Positions 16,553 to 28,764 are shown, counted from the first letter of the stretch. The stretch: 64,000 bases of DNA from Stutzerimonas stutzeri (GCF_000219605.1 NC_015740.1:4483931-4547930); one strand, 5' to 3'. The notes: generated by a model from the letters alone, not told the origin. Made by a program: numbers and translations.

Positions 16553-17515
16553 TCAGCGCCAAAGGCCGCCGGTGCGCCAGCGTGGCGGACGTGGTGATAC
16601 GGTCACCTCGGGGACGAAACGGGCCGATGGAAACGGCGGCATCGCGGGCGGCGGAGCAAGTTCCAGCAAGCGCTCAATGCGTTCAGCCGTCGCCGGATGC
16701 GTGCGCAACCAGGAGGGTTCCGGATTGCCCCATCCGGGCAGCAGCCAGGCGCGCCAGGAGCGGCTCACCCGCTCGATCTTGGCGAGCGCCGAGGCCAGCC
16801 CGTGCGGGTCGCCGGTCAATTCGGCAGCGAGCCGGTCGGCGTCGAATTCGCGCACCCTGGACAAGCCCAACTGAGCCAGCAAGGCCAGCTGTGGCGCGAC
16901 CGCCAGTAGAAGCAACGCGGGCCAATTGACTTCCGTGACTCCAAGCAATAACGCTGGCAAGCTGAGCACGATCGCAAGCTGCCCCAACAAGGCCAGAAGA
17001 TGGGTGAGCCGGCTGATCGAATCGGCCAAGCCCATGACACGCAAATCCTCGTTCGCAATATGCGCGATTTCGTGGCCGAGCACGCCGGTCAACTCGCGGG
17101 GCGTGAGGCTACGCAGTAGGCCGTCGGTCAGCGCGATGGCCGCGTGATGCTTCGAACCGGTGGCGAAGGCGTTGACGACCCCGCTGGGCACGTAGTGCGG
17201 TACCGGCACGGCAGGCAGCCCGGCCCGCGCCGCCAGTTCGCGCAACACAGCCCAAAGATCGGGCGCTTCATCCGGGTGCAGGGGGCGTGCGCCATACAGC
17301 CGCAAGGTCAGCCCGGAGGCGGCCGCCGGTTCGAGCAGCAGGGTGAACCCCGCGGCCGCAAGCGCCAGCCAAAGCCCGCCGTCACCCAACAGCAGGCTGC
17401 CAGCGACGGCGGCAATCCCGAGCAGGGTCAGCACCAACAGCGCGGTTTGCAGGCGATTGAGCCAGCGATGCCGCGCGCCGACATTCTGCGCGTGGCGCAG
17501 ATCACGACTGATCAT
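16553..17515 (-). CDS. HtpX-like M48 zinc metalloprotease (island copy)
   Basis: This is a membrane zinc protease of about 320 residues. Two N-terminal hydrophobic segments (LLVLTLLGIAAVAGSLLL and LWLALAAAGFTLLLEP) precede the catalytic core. VLGHEIAHIANEDLR is the HExxH zinc site, and REFDADRLAAEL supplies the third ligand. Two more hydrophobic segments lie between (about 180-215). HtpX-type enzymes cut misfolded membrane proteins in partnership with FtsH, which this island also encodes. The ATG at 17515 is preferred over one at 17542 because a GGGGAAAG stretch precedes it. It overlaps the psiE stop by 14 bp. Confidence 0.88.
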   Translation of the reverse strand: MISRDLRHAQNVGARHRWLNRLQTALLVLTLLGIAAVAGSLLLGDGGLWLALAAAGFTLLLEPAAASGLTLRLYGARPLHPDEAPDLWAVLRELAARAGLPAVPVPHYVPSGVVNAFATGSKHHAAIALTDGLLRSLTPRELTGVLGHEIAHIANEDLRVMGLADSISRLTHLLALLGQLAIVLSLPALLLGVTEVNWPALLLLAVAPQLALLAQLGLSRVREFDADRLAAELTGDPHGLASALAKIERVSRSWRAWLLPGWGNPEPSWLRTHPATAERIERLLELAPPPAMPPFPSARFVPEVTVSPRPPRWRTGGLWR

Positions 17516-17990
17516 CTGAGCTTTCCCCGGCTGTCCGGTCATCGCGCTCGCGCAGCAGCCAGTAAGTCGCCCCGAGGGCCAGTGTCGCGCCTGCGAGCGC
17601 CGCGACCTTGGCGGGGCCGGTCTCCGGGTCGAGGATCACGAATTTACGCGCCAGGGCGATCAGCCCGATCAGGATCACCGTCTTGACCTGGATGATGCTG
17701 TCGCGCCGCAAGGCCACCCGCACGATGGAATGCTTGAACTCCATGGCGATGAGCAGCGTCATGATCATGCCGAACACGGTCTGGAAGACCTTGTGATCGA
17801 GCGGATTGAACGCATCAATGATCAGCAGGCTGAAGACGATCGAGATCAGCTGCAGCAGCGAGACCACGATGATCACGGCAATGATTGCGGACAGCGCGAG
17901 CGCGATCACCTGTTCGAAGCGCTCGTAGAACGTCATCACTGCCCATTGGGCGCGAAATGTTTTGATCGGGTCTGCTTGCTTTTCCTTCAT
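17502..17990 (-). CDS. psiE: PsiE-family membrane protein (island copy)
   Basis: This is an inner-membrane protein of about 162 residues with four hydrophobic segments (IALALSAIIAVIIVVSLLQL; VFGMIMTLLIAMEF; TVILIGLIALARKFVIL; AALAGATLALGATYWLL). FNPLDHKVFQTVFG and EFKHSIVRVALRRDS are characteristic of the phosphate-starvation-inducible E family. The biochemical role of PsiE is unknown, but it is a constant member of heat-resistance islands. The ATG at 17990 has GAGGAG upstream at good spacing. It follows the broken PAS-GGDEF gene by 11 bp. Confidence 0.88.
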   Translation of the reverse strand: MKEKQADPIKTFRAQWAVMTFYERFEQVIALALSAIIAVIIVVSLLQLISIVFSLLIIDAFNPLDHKVFQTVFGMIMTLLIAMEFKHSIVRVALRRDSIIQVKTVILIGLIALARKFVILDPETGPAKVAALAGATLALGATYWLLRERDDRTAGESSDDQS

Positions 17991-18001
17991 CGCCACTCCT
18001 C

Positions 18002-19031
18002 TCAATTCTGAAATACTTGTGCACCCACAACTTGGTTGCGCCCTTGTCTTTTTGCCTGGTAGAGCGCGCTGTCCGCCTGCTGCATCACCTGCTCGACAGA
18101 GTGCAAACGGGGGTCAAGAAGAGCCACCCCCATGCTGGCGCTATAGCTGATCGACACCTCTCCACACACCACCGCTGTCGCCGCAGTGTCCTGACGAAAT
18201 CGCTCCGCCCATACTTGGGCGTCTTCTATCGATGCCGCTTCCAACAACACAGCGAATTCCTCCCCCCAATCCGGGCAGCCATGTCGGTTGCGCGAACATG
18301 TTCCCTCAACCGTGAAGCAAAGTGCTTGAGCACCTCATCGCTGCATCCGTGTCCATAGGTGTCATTGATGCGCTTGAAGTGATCGATGTCGCAGAGCACA
18401 AGTGCTGCTTGTATCTCGGGGCTGCGTTTGAGGCGCTCCCATTCCAGCTGTAATCGTTCGTTAAAAGCCCGCCGGTTCGACAAGCCGGTCAAGGGGTCGG
18501 TGATCGCCATACGCAGCAACTGCTGCTCCATTTCCTTGCGAGAAGAGAGATATCGAGCAGAGTGCCGACTATCAGTTGCCTGCCCGCGTCACCCAGCCAA
18601 CGGCCGCGATCCAGCACCCAAATCCAAACGCCAGATCGATGACGAACGCGGTACTCGCACTCCAATCGCTCCGACGGGTTTTCTTGGTAAGCGCGCGCCT
18701 TTGCCAGAACGACCGGCAAATCCTCCGGGTGAATACGCGCTTGCCATGCGGCATGGGTGGCGCCAACCTCCTCGTCGGAGGTCAAGCCGAACATCGCCAG
18801 ACTGCGGGCAGAAAGCCTGAAGCTGTCGGTAGCGATATCCCACTCCCAGAATCCCAGCCCTGCGCCCTCCAGGGCGATGGCGATCCGTTCCTTGTCATCG
18901 ATTTGCGCTTGTTGGCGATGCTTCAGCTCGTCACGCCTCTGGCGATTGGTACGAACAAAACGCCATAGTGCAACCGCCATGCCAATATTGGCAAGTAGCG
19001 ACACCATCAGCCAAATGGTCGGCCCGTTCAT
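18002..19031 (-). pseudogene. PAS-GGDEF diguanylate cyclase, two frameshifts
   Basis: This was a membrane-anchored PAS-GGDEF protein of about 342 residues. An N-terminal helix (IWLMVSLLANIGMAVALWRF) precedes a PAS domain (GAGLGFWEWDIATDSFRLS ... RHRSGVWIWVLDRGR). The GGDEF domain has DPLTGLSNRRAFNERL and DIDHFKRINDTYGH. Near 18556 an extra TC in a CT-rich run shifts the frame after LLDIS. Near 18265 one G is missing from a G-run exactly at the signature, which would read RIGGEEFAVLLE. Removing two bases and adding one gives 1029 nt, an exact multiple of three. The start overlaps the kefB stop (ATGA), so operon architecture survives. As it stands no cyclase can be made. Confidence 0.85.
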
Positions 19032-20646
19032 GGTCTATCCCCACCTGACTCACTGAGTGTCTGCCGTAATTCCTCGATCCGGTGGTCGACTTGGTCGGCG
19101 TTGATGCCCAACATCAACAGTACCTGCTCGGCCAGTCCCAGTCCCGCAGCCAGGTACAACGGGTACAGTCTGACATTGGGCAGATTACGCAAAAGCTGGG
19201 CATCCGTTACGCGCTCAGTGGCCACCACCACGGACAAGCTCAGGCGGCGGCCAGGGTGTCGAGCCGACTGGCATCGCCATACGACACCGGCGCCCCCATA
19301 GCACGCCCCGCTTCGACCCGTTGGCGGTCCGATTCCAGCAGCAAATGCGGTATGCCTGCCAGGCGCAGCGTTCGGCTCAGCAGCAGCCCGACGTCATCCG
19401 CCCCACAGATGATCACATGGTCGCGCAACGACCGCGCCCGCTCGGCGACTTCGCCTTCTTCGGCCTGCGGTGGCTGACCGAGTGCGCCCGAGCGGCTGAA
19501 AGCCCGCGCCCATCGGTCATGGTGTCGGATCAGGAGCGGTGCCAACCCCATGCTCAACACCAGCGCCACCAGCATCGGTTGCACCATGGTGGCGGCGATC
19601 AGGTGCTGCTGCATGACCATGCCCAGGAGCAGCAGCGCAAACTCGCCGCCATGACCCAGCACGATGCCTGCGCGCCAGGCGTCGAGCGCCGACAGGCGGG
19701 TTGCGCGCAGCGCCAGAAAGTTCAGCCCCATCTTGAGAGGCACCAAGGCCAACAGCCAACCCAGTACCGCCAGCGGTGCGGCCACGATCTGCGCGGTGTC
19801 CAGCTGCAGGCCAATGGTCACGAAGAACAGGCCCGACAGCACATCACGAAAGGGCTTGAGGTGGTTTTCCATGTGGTACCGGAAATCGCTCTCCCCCAGC
19901 ACCATGCCGGCAAGAAAGGCACCGAGCGCAGCCGACACACCCAGTGCATGGGCCGCTGCCGCAGCCGCCACCACCAGACTCAGCGAGACCAGCACGAAGG
20001 ACTCTTCGTGCCCCTGCCGCGCCACCCAGCCCAGCAAACCATGCAACAGGCGGCGCGACGCAACCGCCGAGACGGCAAACAGCAACAGCACGCCCGCCAC
20101 CTCCCCAAGCACACGGCCAAGCCCGGGAGCATCGCCGCGCGCCCAGATCGCCAGCAGCGCCAGCAAGGGCACACTGGCCAGATCCTGGAACACCAGCACG
20201 GCAATGGCGCCGCGGCCGTGGCGTGTGGTCAACTCGCCCTGATCGGCCAGCTGCCGGCTGACCAGCGCTGTCGACGACATGGCCGCCGCCGCGCCCAGCA
20301 GTGCGGCGCTGTCGAGCGGCAGCCCCAGCCACAGCAAAGCCAACGCCACCGGTGCGGCGACCATCGCCAGCTGCAGTGTCCCGGCCACCAGCACGGTCTT
20401 GCGGGTGAGCCAGAAATGGCCGAGCGAGAACTCCAGCCCGACCATGAACAGCAGCAGCGCCACCCCCAGCTCGGACAGGAAATTCAGCGCCGGTCCCGGC
20501 ATGATCCAGGCCGTGACCGGAGGGCCCAGCAAGACACCGACCAGCAGATAACCCAGCAAGGTCGGGATATTCAGCCTGGCCGTCAACGCAGCCGCCAGAC
20601 TGCAGGCGACCAGCAGAATCAGCGTCGTACCGAGCAAGTCCTGCAT
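19028..20646 (-). pseudogene. kefB: KefB-type monovalent cation:proton antiporter, C-terminal domain frameshifted
   Basis: The N-terminal 468 residues form an intact CPA2 transporter domain with about 12 membrane segments (NIPTLLGYLLVGVLLGP, LLLFMVGLEFSLGHFW, VSAALGAFLAGMVLGES, GIVLGHGGEFALLL). The start of the Rossmann TrkA-N domain follows (HVIICGADDVGLLLSRTL). At about 19240 the frame runs into TGA. One base later in the alternative frame the domain continues (VVVATERVTDAQLL ... AEQVLLMLGINADQVDHR) to a stop at 19028. The join also looks shorter than in other Kef proteins, suggesting a further small deletion. The truncated product could still be a membrane transporter lacking its regulatory domain. 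It follows trx by 6 bp. Confidence 0.8.
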
Positions 20647-20652
20647 CGGCCC

Positions 20653-21092
20653 TCAACTCACCACAGCCGAGGATGCCCAGCGCACGATGTCCTTTGCCCC
20701 CATGGCGCCGGCCTGACGCGCGATCTCCCGCCCGCCCCGGAACAGCGCCAGGGTCGGAATGCTGCGGATGCCGAAGCGGGTGGCCAATTGAGGCTCTGCC
20801 TCGGTGTCGACCTTGGCCAGCCGTACCTTGGGTTCCAGCAGGCGCGCGTCCTGCTGGAACTGCGGCGCCATCATCTTGCAGGGGCCGCACCAGGGGGCCC
20901 AGAAATCGACCAGCAGAGGAATGTCGCTGCGCTCCACGTGGCGCGTGAATGTCGCCGTGGTCAGCTCGATGGGCGCGCCCGTGAACAAAGGTTGCTGGCA
21001 ACGGCCGCAGTTCGGTTGGTCGGCGAGTTTGGCCGCCGGTACGCGGTTGACGGATTGGCAATGCGGGCAAACATGTGCAGGCTGTCGCTCAT
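20653..21092 (-). pseudogene. trx: thioredoxin (TrxC-like) with frameshifted N-terminal zinc domain
   Basis: The thioredoxin fold is intact: VDFWAPWCGPCKMM is the active site and IRSIPTLALFRGG the cis-proline loop. Upstream in the same frame are two CxxC pairs (CPHCQS and CGRCQQ) of the zinc ribbon seen in TrxC/Trx2. The natural ATG (MSDSLH), overlapping the ftsH stop as ATGA, is one base out of frame with them. Restoring one base after codon 7 gives a 146-residue TrxC-like protein. Without it, only an internal TTG near 20988 could start a zinc-less thioredoxin of 111 residues. So the gene is damaged but a shortened active enzyme is conceivable. Confidence 0.82.
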
Positions 21093-22969
21093 GTCGAGAC
21101 TCCGGGATGGGTTGTAGATGCGGGGGGGGCCGGCTCGGCCGCCGTAGCCGAGGTGGCGCGCTGGAGCCCCTCGGTCAGGCGACGGATATCGGCTTCATCC
21201 AGCGTTTCCCGCGCCAGGAGCTCGCGAGCACAGCGCTCCAGCACCGCACGATTGGCATCGAGAATCCCGTAGGCGCACTCGAACACGCCCATCACGATGT
21301 CGCGGATGGCCTGATCGATGCGCGCCTGGGTCGATTCGGCCACCCGGCAGCCACCGCTGGCCAACTCGGGCGTGTCGAGGAAGCGCGGTCGCTGCGCTTC
21401 GAAGGCGATGTAACCCAAGCCTTCGTCCATGCCGAAGCGAGTGATCATGTCGCGGGCGATGTCGGTGGCCCGCGACAGGTCGTCGGCCGCCCCCGTGGAG
21501 AGTTCGCCAAACACCAGCTTCTCGGCCGCGCGTCCGCCCAGAAGCACGGCGATCTTGTGTTCCAGATCCCTGCGCGTCATCAGGAAACGATCTTCGGTCG
21601 GACGCTGCAGGGTGTAACCCAAGGCGCCGATGCCACGCGGGATGATGGAAATCTTGTGCACCGGGTCAGTGCCCGGCAGCGCCAGCGCCACCAGCGCATG
21701 GCCCATCTCGTGATAGGCCACGGTCTCGCGCTCTTTGGGGTTGAGCACGCGGTTTTTCTTTTCCAGGCCGGCCACGATGCGCTCGATGGCGGCAGTGAAG
21801 TCCTGCAGCTCCACGGCCTGCGCGCGGCGGCGGGTTGCGGCCAGCGCCGCCTCGTTGACCAGATTGGCCAGATCCGCGCCCGAGAAGCCGGTGGTCAGCG
21901 CGGCCACCTGTTCGAGGTCGACCTCGGGTGCCAGCGTGACTTTCTTGACATGCACCTTCAGGATGTCGAGCCGGCCCTTCTTGTCGGGTCGGTCCACCAG
22001 CACCTGGCGATCGAAGCGGCCGGCGCGCAAGAGCGCCTGATCGAGGATTTCAGGGCGGTTGGTCGCGGCCAGAATGATGAGCCCCACGGAGGCATCGAAG
22101 CCGTCCAACTCGGTCAGCAACTGGTTGAGCGTCTGCTCGCGCTCGTCATGGCTGCCGATGGGGCCTCCGACACCCCGCGCCCGGCCCAGCGCATCCAGTT
22201 CGTCGATGAAGATGATCGCCGGCGCCTGGCCGCGTGCCTGCTCGAACAGGTCGCGCACGCGCGCCGCGCCCACCCCGACGAACATCTCGACAAATTCCGA
22301 ACCCGAAATGGAGAAAAACGGTACGCCCGCTTCACCCGCCACAGCCTTGGCCAACAAGGTCTTGCCGGTGCCGGGCGGACCGACCAGCAGCACGCCCTTC
22401 GGAATGCGCGCCCCAAGACGACCATAGTCCTGCGGGTTCTTCAGGAAATCGACGATTTCGACCAGCTCCGCCTTGGCCTCATCGACGCCGGCCACATCGG
22501 CAAAGGTCACACCGGTGTTTTTCTCCATGAACACCTTGGCGCGGCTCTTGCCGATGCTGAGGAACCCGCCCATGCCCTGCTTCTCGGCGAAGCGGCGGAA
22601 CAGGAAGAACCAGACGCCGAAGAAAGCCACCGCCGGCAGGATCCACGACAACACATCGCGCAGCCAGGTGCTCTCCACCACGCGGGCATAGGGCACGTCG
22701 TACTTCGACAGGCGATCGGCAAGATCGGGTTCGACCCGGGTCGCCACGATCGTCGTTTTGCCCCGGCTGTCCGGCGACTTCAGACGCCCGGTCACGCTGC
22801 GATCCGACACCAGCACTTCCGCCACTCGACCCTCGGCCAGCGCCTTCTCGAACTCGCTGTAGGGCACGGGCTCGACGGTCTTTGCCGTTTGCCAGTAGTT
22901 CTGCAGCGTCAGCAGCAGCAATACGGCGACGATCCAGTAGCCGGTGTTCCATTGATTCTTCTTTTCCAT
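21089..22969 (-). CDS. ftsH: ATP-dependent zinc metalloprotease FtsH (island copy)
   Basis: This is a membrane-anchored AAA protease of 626 residues. Two helices ([16 protein letters not shown] and [15 protein letters not shown]) flank a small periplasmic domain. The AAA module has [17 protein letters not shown] (Walker A), [15 protein letters not shown] (Walker B) and [18 protein letters not shown] (second region of homology). The protease has [11 protein letters not shown], the HExxH zinc site. It extracts and degrades damaged membrane proteins and sigma-32-type substrates. Length is near the usual 610-650. A GAGGAG lies upstream of the ATG, and its stop overlaps the trx start. This is an accessory paralogue; the housekeeping ftsH is not in this window. 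Confidence 0.95.
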   Translation of the reverse strand: MEKKNQWNTGYWIVAVLLLLTLQNYWQTAKTVEPVPYSEFEKALAEGRVAEVLVSDRSVTGRLKSPDSRGKTTIVATRVEPDLADRLSKYDVPYARVVESTWLRDVLSWILPAVAFFGVWFFLFRRFAEKQGMGGFLSIGKSRAKVFMEKNTGVTFADVAGVDEAKAELVEIVDFLKNPQDYGRLGARIPKGVLLVGPPGTGKTLLAKAVAGEAGVPFFSISGSEFVEMFVGVGAARVRDLFEQARGQAPAIIFIDELDALGRARGVGGPIGSHDEREQTLNQLLTELDGFDASVGLIILAATNRPEILDQALLRAGRFDRQVLVDRPDKKGRLDILKVHVKKVTLAPEVDLEQVAALTTGFSGADLANLVNEAALAATRRRAQAVELQDFTAAIERIVAGLEKKNRVLNPKERETVAYHEMGHALVALALPGTDPVHKISIIPRGIGALGYTLQRPTEDRFLMTRRDLEHKIAVLLGGRAAEKLVFGELSTGAADDLSRATDIARDMITRFGMDEGLGYIAFEAQRPRFLDTPELASGGCRVAESTQARIDQAIRDIVMGVFECAYGILDANRAVLERCARELLARETLDEADIRRLTEGLQRATSATAAEPAPPASTTHPGVST

Positions 22970-22996
22970 GACGCGTTGCTCCTCGACAAACTGTCG

Positions 22997-24444
22997 TTAG
23001 AGAATGGGTGTGAACAGGCGTGCCAAGCCATCGCGCAATCGCACCGCCAGCGGGCGCTCCCGCAGCATCCTGGGCAACACCGGTACCGATGCATTGCGGA
23101 CCCCGTCGAACAGCGCCTCCAGCTGCGTGCACAGTGCAGTGTCATAGACTTCAACGTTGAACTCGAAGTTGAGCCGTAGGCTGCGCGCGTCCCAGTTGGC
23201 TGACCCCAGGCAGCACCAGAGACCATCGACCAGCATCAATTTGGTGTGATCGAAAGGCCCGGGGCGCTCAAAAATGCGGGCACCATGTTCCATCACCTGC
23301 CAGTAATGGGCGCGCGCGGCCCACTGCACGCCCGGGTGATCACCATTGGCAGGCGTCAGCACCTCGATGCGTACCCCCCGCAAAGCGGCTGTGTTCAAGG
23401 CGGCGATGATTGGCTGATCGGGCACGAAGTAAGGCGTCCAGATGCGCACCGAATGTCGCGCCGCGCTCAGCGCGCCCGTGAAGATCCACCGCATGCGGTC
23501 CAGGGTTTCATCGGGACCGGCCTCGATGCCTCGCGCCAGACTGCCTCCAGCCTCCTCGACTGACATGGGCTCATTGGCCCAGAAACGCTCATCGAGCTGC
23601 TCGCCCGTGGTGTCGCACCAATCCTAGGTGAAACAGTGCATGAGCTGCACCACTACCGGCCCTCGCAGCCGAAAATGCAGATCACGAAAAGCCTGCGCGG
23701 GTGCATCGGGCTGCCAATAGGGACAGGCGATGTTCATGCCGCCGGTGAAGCCCAACGCGCCGTCGATCACCAGCAGCTTGCGGTGGTTGCGCAGGTGCAC
23801 TGCATGCAGACGGGCAGGGATCAGCGTCGGGTTGAAAGCGGCAACCGTCACGCCGCAACGCTGCAATCGCTTGTAGGCGCTGTGACGCGCCCATCGGGCG
23901 TAGACATCGTCGATCAACACCCGTACCTGTACGCCACGCGCACGCGCCCGGTTCAGGGCATCGACGAACTGCTCGCCGATACCCACGCCGTCAAAGATGT
24001 AGGAGGCCAGCAAGATGCTGTGTCGGGCCGACTCGATGGCGGCGAGCATGGTCGGGTAGGCCTGTTCGCCACCCACCAACGGATCGATACGGTTGCCACG
24101 CGTCAGCGGCTGGCCAGTGGTGCGGCCGACCAATGCAGCCAGACCGGCAAGCGCCGCCGGCTGCGCGTCGTCTCCCTGCGCCGGGCCGGTCGCCCGGGTT
24201 GGATGGCTGGCGCTCGGGTAAAGCCGTCGTGCCCGTCGCTGGTAGCGGTTGATGCCGAACAGCAGGTACAACAGCGATCCGAGCAGCGGCAGCATCCCGA
24301 TCAGCAGCACCCAGAGCGTGGCCGACCGCGGATCACGCTTGTAGACGACCGCGTGACCCGCGGCCACGACCGCCACCGCGATCGAGGCCAGGGAGGCTGC
24401 CCATGCCAGGCCGATGGGATCGGACACGGCAGCCTCTCCCAACA

Positions 24445-24445
<1 letters not shown>
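22997..24445 (-). pseudogene. cardiolipin-synthase-like phospholipase D, interrupted by an in-frame amber codon
   Basis: This is a two-HKD-motif protein of about 482 codons. Two N-terminal helices (LASIAVAVVAAGHAVVY and LWVLLIGMLPLLGSLLYLLFG) fit the cardiolipin synthase layout. The first HKD is in HLRNHRKLLVIDGALGFTGG and the second in FDHTKLMLVDGLWCCLGSANWD. A TAG at 23624-23626 (after VVQLMHCFT) splits them, and the frame continues with DWCDTTGEQLDERFW on the other side. A single base change from a sense codon explains it. Both HKD halves are normally needed in one chain, so the product is inactive unless the amber codon is suppressed. The start overlaps the clpG stop as TAATG. Confidence 0.87.
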
Positions 24446-27294
<2,849 letters not shown>

Positions 27295-27317
27295 GCTGAT
27301 GCTCCTGAGAAGGTTGA

Positions 27318-27357
27318 GGCACGAGGCATCGCGAGCCGCGACACCTCGTCTCGTGCC
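27318..27357 (-). repeat. 40-nt hairpin between hsp20 and clpG
   Basis: GGCACGAG...CTCGTGCC form the outer stem, and the inner arms (ATCGCG/CGCGA) extend it. It occupies the 95 bp gap, ending some 20 bases before the clpG RBS. It probably sets the hsp20:clpG ratio by attenuation or mRNA processing, as a small heat-shock protein is needed in excess. This is an inference from position and structure. Confidence 0.55.
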
Positions 27358-27389
27358 GGGTTTTTCTTGTGACGAACGAGCCGGCGACG

Positions 27390-27959
27390 TCAGCCGTTGA
27401 TCGGGATCGAGCGTCCCTGCTTCGGCGCGCTGACCTCGCGCTTGTCGATCGTGACCGTGAGCACCCCGTTCTTGAACGATGCCTTGATCGAATCCTGGTT
27501 GGCGTCGTCAGGCAGGTTCAAGGCACGCTGAAAGCTGCCGTAGGAGCGCTCCACACGGTGGAAGCCACCTTCCTTCTTCTCCTGTTCCTGGCGCTTCTCG
27601 CCACGCACCATCAGCACGTCGTTGTCGAGGGTGATCTGGATGTCCTTCTCCTCGACACCGGGCACTTCCAGGGCAATCTTGTACTGCTTGTCGGTTTCCT
27701 GGATGTCCAGGGCCGGCTTCAGCATGCCCGACCAATCGGATGGCAGCCGCGGCATGGCCAGCGCCGGAAAGCCGAAGCCCCGGAACGCATCATCGAACAG
27801 CCGGTCGATCTCGCGATGCAGTTGCAGGATCGGGCTGACTGGCCCGCTCGCCGCCGGTAGGTCATTGCGTTGCACTGGCAGTGAAGAGACGGTTTGCTGC
27901 TCCTCCTGCTCTTTTTTGAACCAGTTCCAGGGAGCCAACTTCTTGAAATCAATATCCAT
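27390..27959 (-). CDS. hsp20: small heat-shock protein Hsp20 (island copy)
   Basis: This is an alpha-crystallin-type holdase of 189 residues. The N-terminal arm has MDIDFKKLAPWNWFKKEQEE and a helix LHREIDRLFDDAFRGFGF. The alpha-crystallin domain spans about 80-175 (PALDIQETDKQYKIALEVPG, RSYGSFQRALNLPDDA, and the signature ASFKNGVLTVTIDK). The C-terminal anchoring motif is SIPI. The ATG at 27959 has GGAGG at ideal spacing; the 12 extra upstream codons are not family-like. It holds unfolding proteins for ClpG to disaggregate. It is the first clearly intact gene of the cargo operon, 36 bp after the broken HTH gene. Confidence 0.95.
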   Translation of the reverse strand: MDIDFKKLAPWNWFKKEQEEQQTVSSLPVQRNDLPAASGPVSPILQLHREIDRLFDDAFRGFGFPALAMPRLPSDWSGMLKPALDIQETDKQYKIALEVPGVEEKDIQITLDNDVLMVRGEKRQEQEKKEGGFHRVERSYGSFQRALNLPDDANQDSIKASFKNGVLTVTIDKREVSAPKQGRSIPING

Positions 27960-27995
27960 GTCACACCTCCAGAAAAAAGAAAAATGAAGAATCAC

Positions 27996-28273
27996 TCAAT
28001 CCTTTCGCCTGCTGCGACGGACAGCGCGCCCAGGCGATACGGGATGTTCCGATGACTGCTGCTCATCTCTGCGCACCACCTCCTTCTTTTCCCCGGCTTG
28101 GGTCTGATCATTGATCCACTGATCGATTTCGCTTTGACGAAACCGCCACGTCCCGCCCGCCTTGAAAGCCGGAATTTCCCCGTGCGCGCGAGCCGATAAA
28201 GCGTCCGCTTGCCGACTTTCAAGTACGCTGCCAATTCATCGAGCGTGAAAATCACCTGCAGGTGCGCTTTCAT
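27996..28273 (-). pseudogene. excisionase-family helix-turn-helix regulator, frameshifted
   Basis: The first codons read MKAHLQVIFTLDELAAYLKV then GKRTLYRLAR, a typical MerR/Xis-like winged HTH. After that one base is missing near 28187. In the shifted frame the rest of the family pattern appears (GEIPAFKAGGTWRFRQSEID then QWI, with a charged tail ending RRSRRKD and a stop at 27996). With one base restored the protein would be about 92 residues. The present frame instead reads through into an unrelated arginine-rich tail past the hsp20 start region. A gene of this type heads such islands and could be the local regulator; here it is probably non-functional. Confidence 0.75.
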
Positions 28274-28328
28274 TTCACCCTCTCCAACCGCGCCGCTTTG
28301 CGGTTCCGGCCAAGGAAATTCTTGCAAG

Positions 28329-28358
28329 ACATTGCGCCTTTCAGGAAAAACTCAAGGG
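28329..28358 (-). promoter_or_regulatory. candidate sigma-32 (heat-shock) promoter of the cargo operon
   Basis: On the minus strand CCCTTGAG resembles the CTTGAAA -35 box. CGCAATGT resembles CCCCATNT at six of eight positions, 14 bases downstream. It lies about 55 bp upstream of the HTH gene, the first of the hsp20-clpG-ftsH-degP series. Found by inspection only. Confidence 0.5.
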
Positions 28359-28486
28359 TCAATGCACAGCGTTCTGCCGCCCCATTGATGCAGGTCAAAT
28401 GCTCAGGCAAGGCGCAGCGGGGCGGCCCGATCCGGCCATGGACAGAGCCTAGCTTGGCTAGCCTGCGTGTGCCACAGGCGCCTCGA

Positions 28487-28753
28487 TCAAACACCGATCC
28501 TCACGTTATAGCCGAGTGCCCGCAGCCCCTTGCTCGTCTGCATGTTCCTTGGCGGAAACTCGTCTGGGCGCGCCCAGCCGACGATTTCCCCGAGGCTGCT
28601 CAGGCCAATGTGCGGAATTGCCCAGTCGTCGCTGCGGATCGCGTTCCAGAGTCGGGCCGAAACACTTCCGTTGCCCCAGACAACGTAGTTCAACAGTATC
28701 CGTCCGGCCAACACACCTTCCCGACACCGCCGCCGAAGGCCATGGCCCATCAA
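28487..28753 (-). CDS. hypothetical open frame, possible gene fragment next to IS66 scar
   Basis: The C-terminal two thirds read like a real globular protein (LLNYVVWGNGSVSARLWNAI, LGEIVGWARPDEFPPRN, SKGLRALGYNVRIGV). The first 15 or so residues (Arg-rich, HGLRRRCREG) do not. I do not recognise the family. It abuts the IS66 remnant on one side and the regulatory region of the cargo operon on the other, so it may be the 3' end of a gene cut by an insertion. No convincing start or RBS. Confidence 0.3.
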   Translation of the reverse strand: MMGHGLRRRCREGVLAGRILLNYVVWGNGSVSARLWNAIRSDDWAIPHIGLSSLGEIVGWARPDEFPPRNMQTSKGLRALGYNVRIGV

Positions 28754-28764
28754 GCGGATTTTCC

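Noticed and set aside
18226..18531. Independent short GGDEF gene
   Set aside because: It is the middle piece of the frameshifted PAS-GGDEF gene.
19028..19237. Separate small gene after kefB
   Set aside because: It encodes the displaced C-terminal part of KefB, not an independent protein.
20804..23179. 791-codon plus-strand frame opposite trx, ftsH and the PLD gene
   Set aside because: Antisense shadow of three recognisable minus-strand genes.
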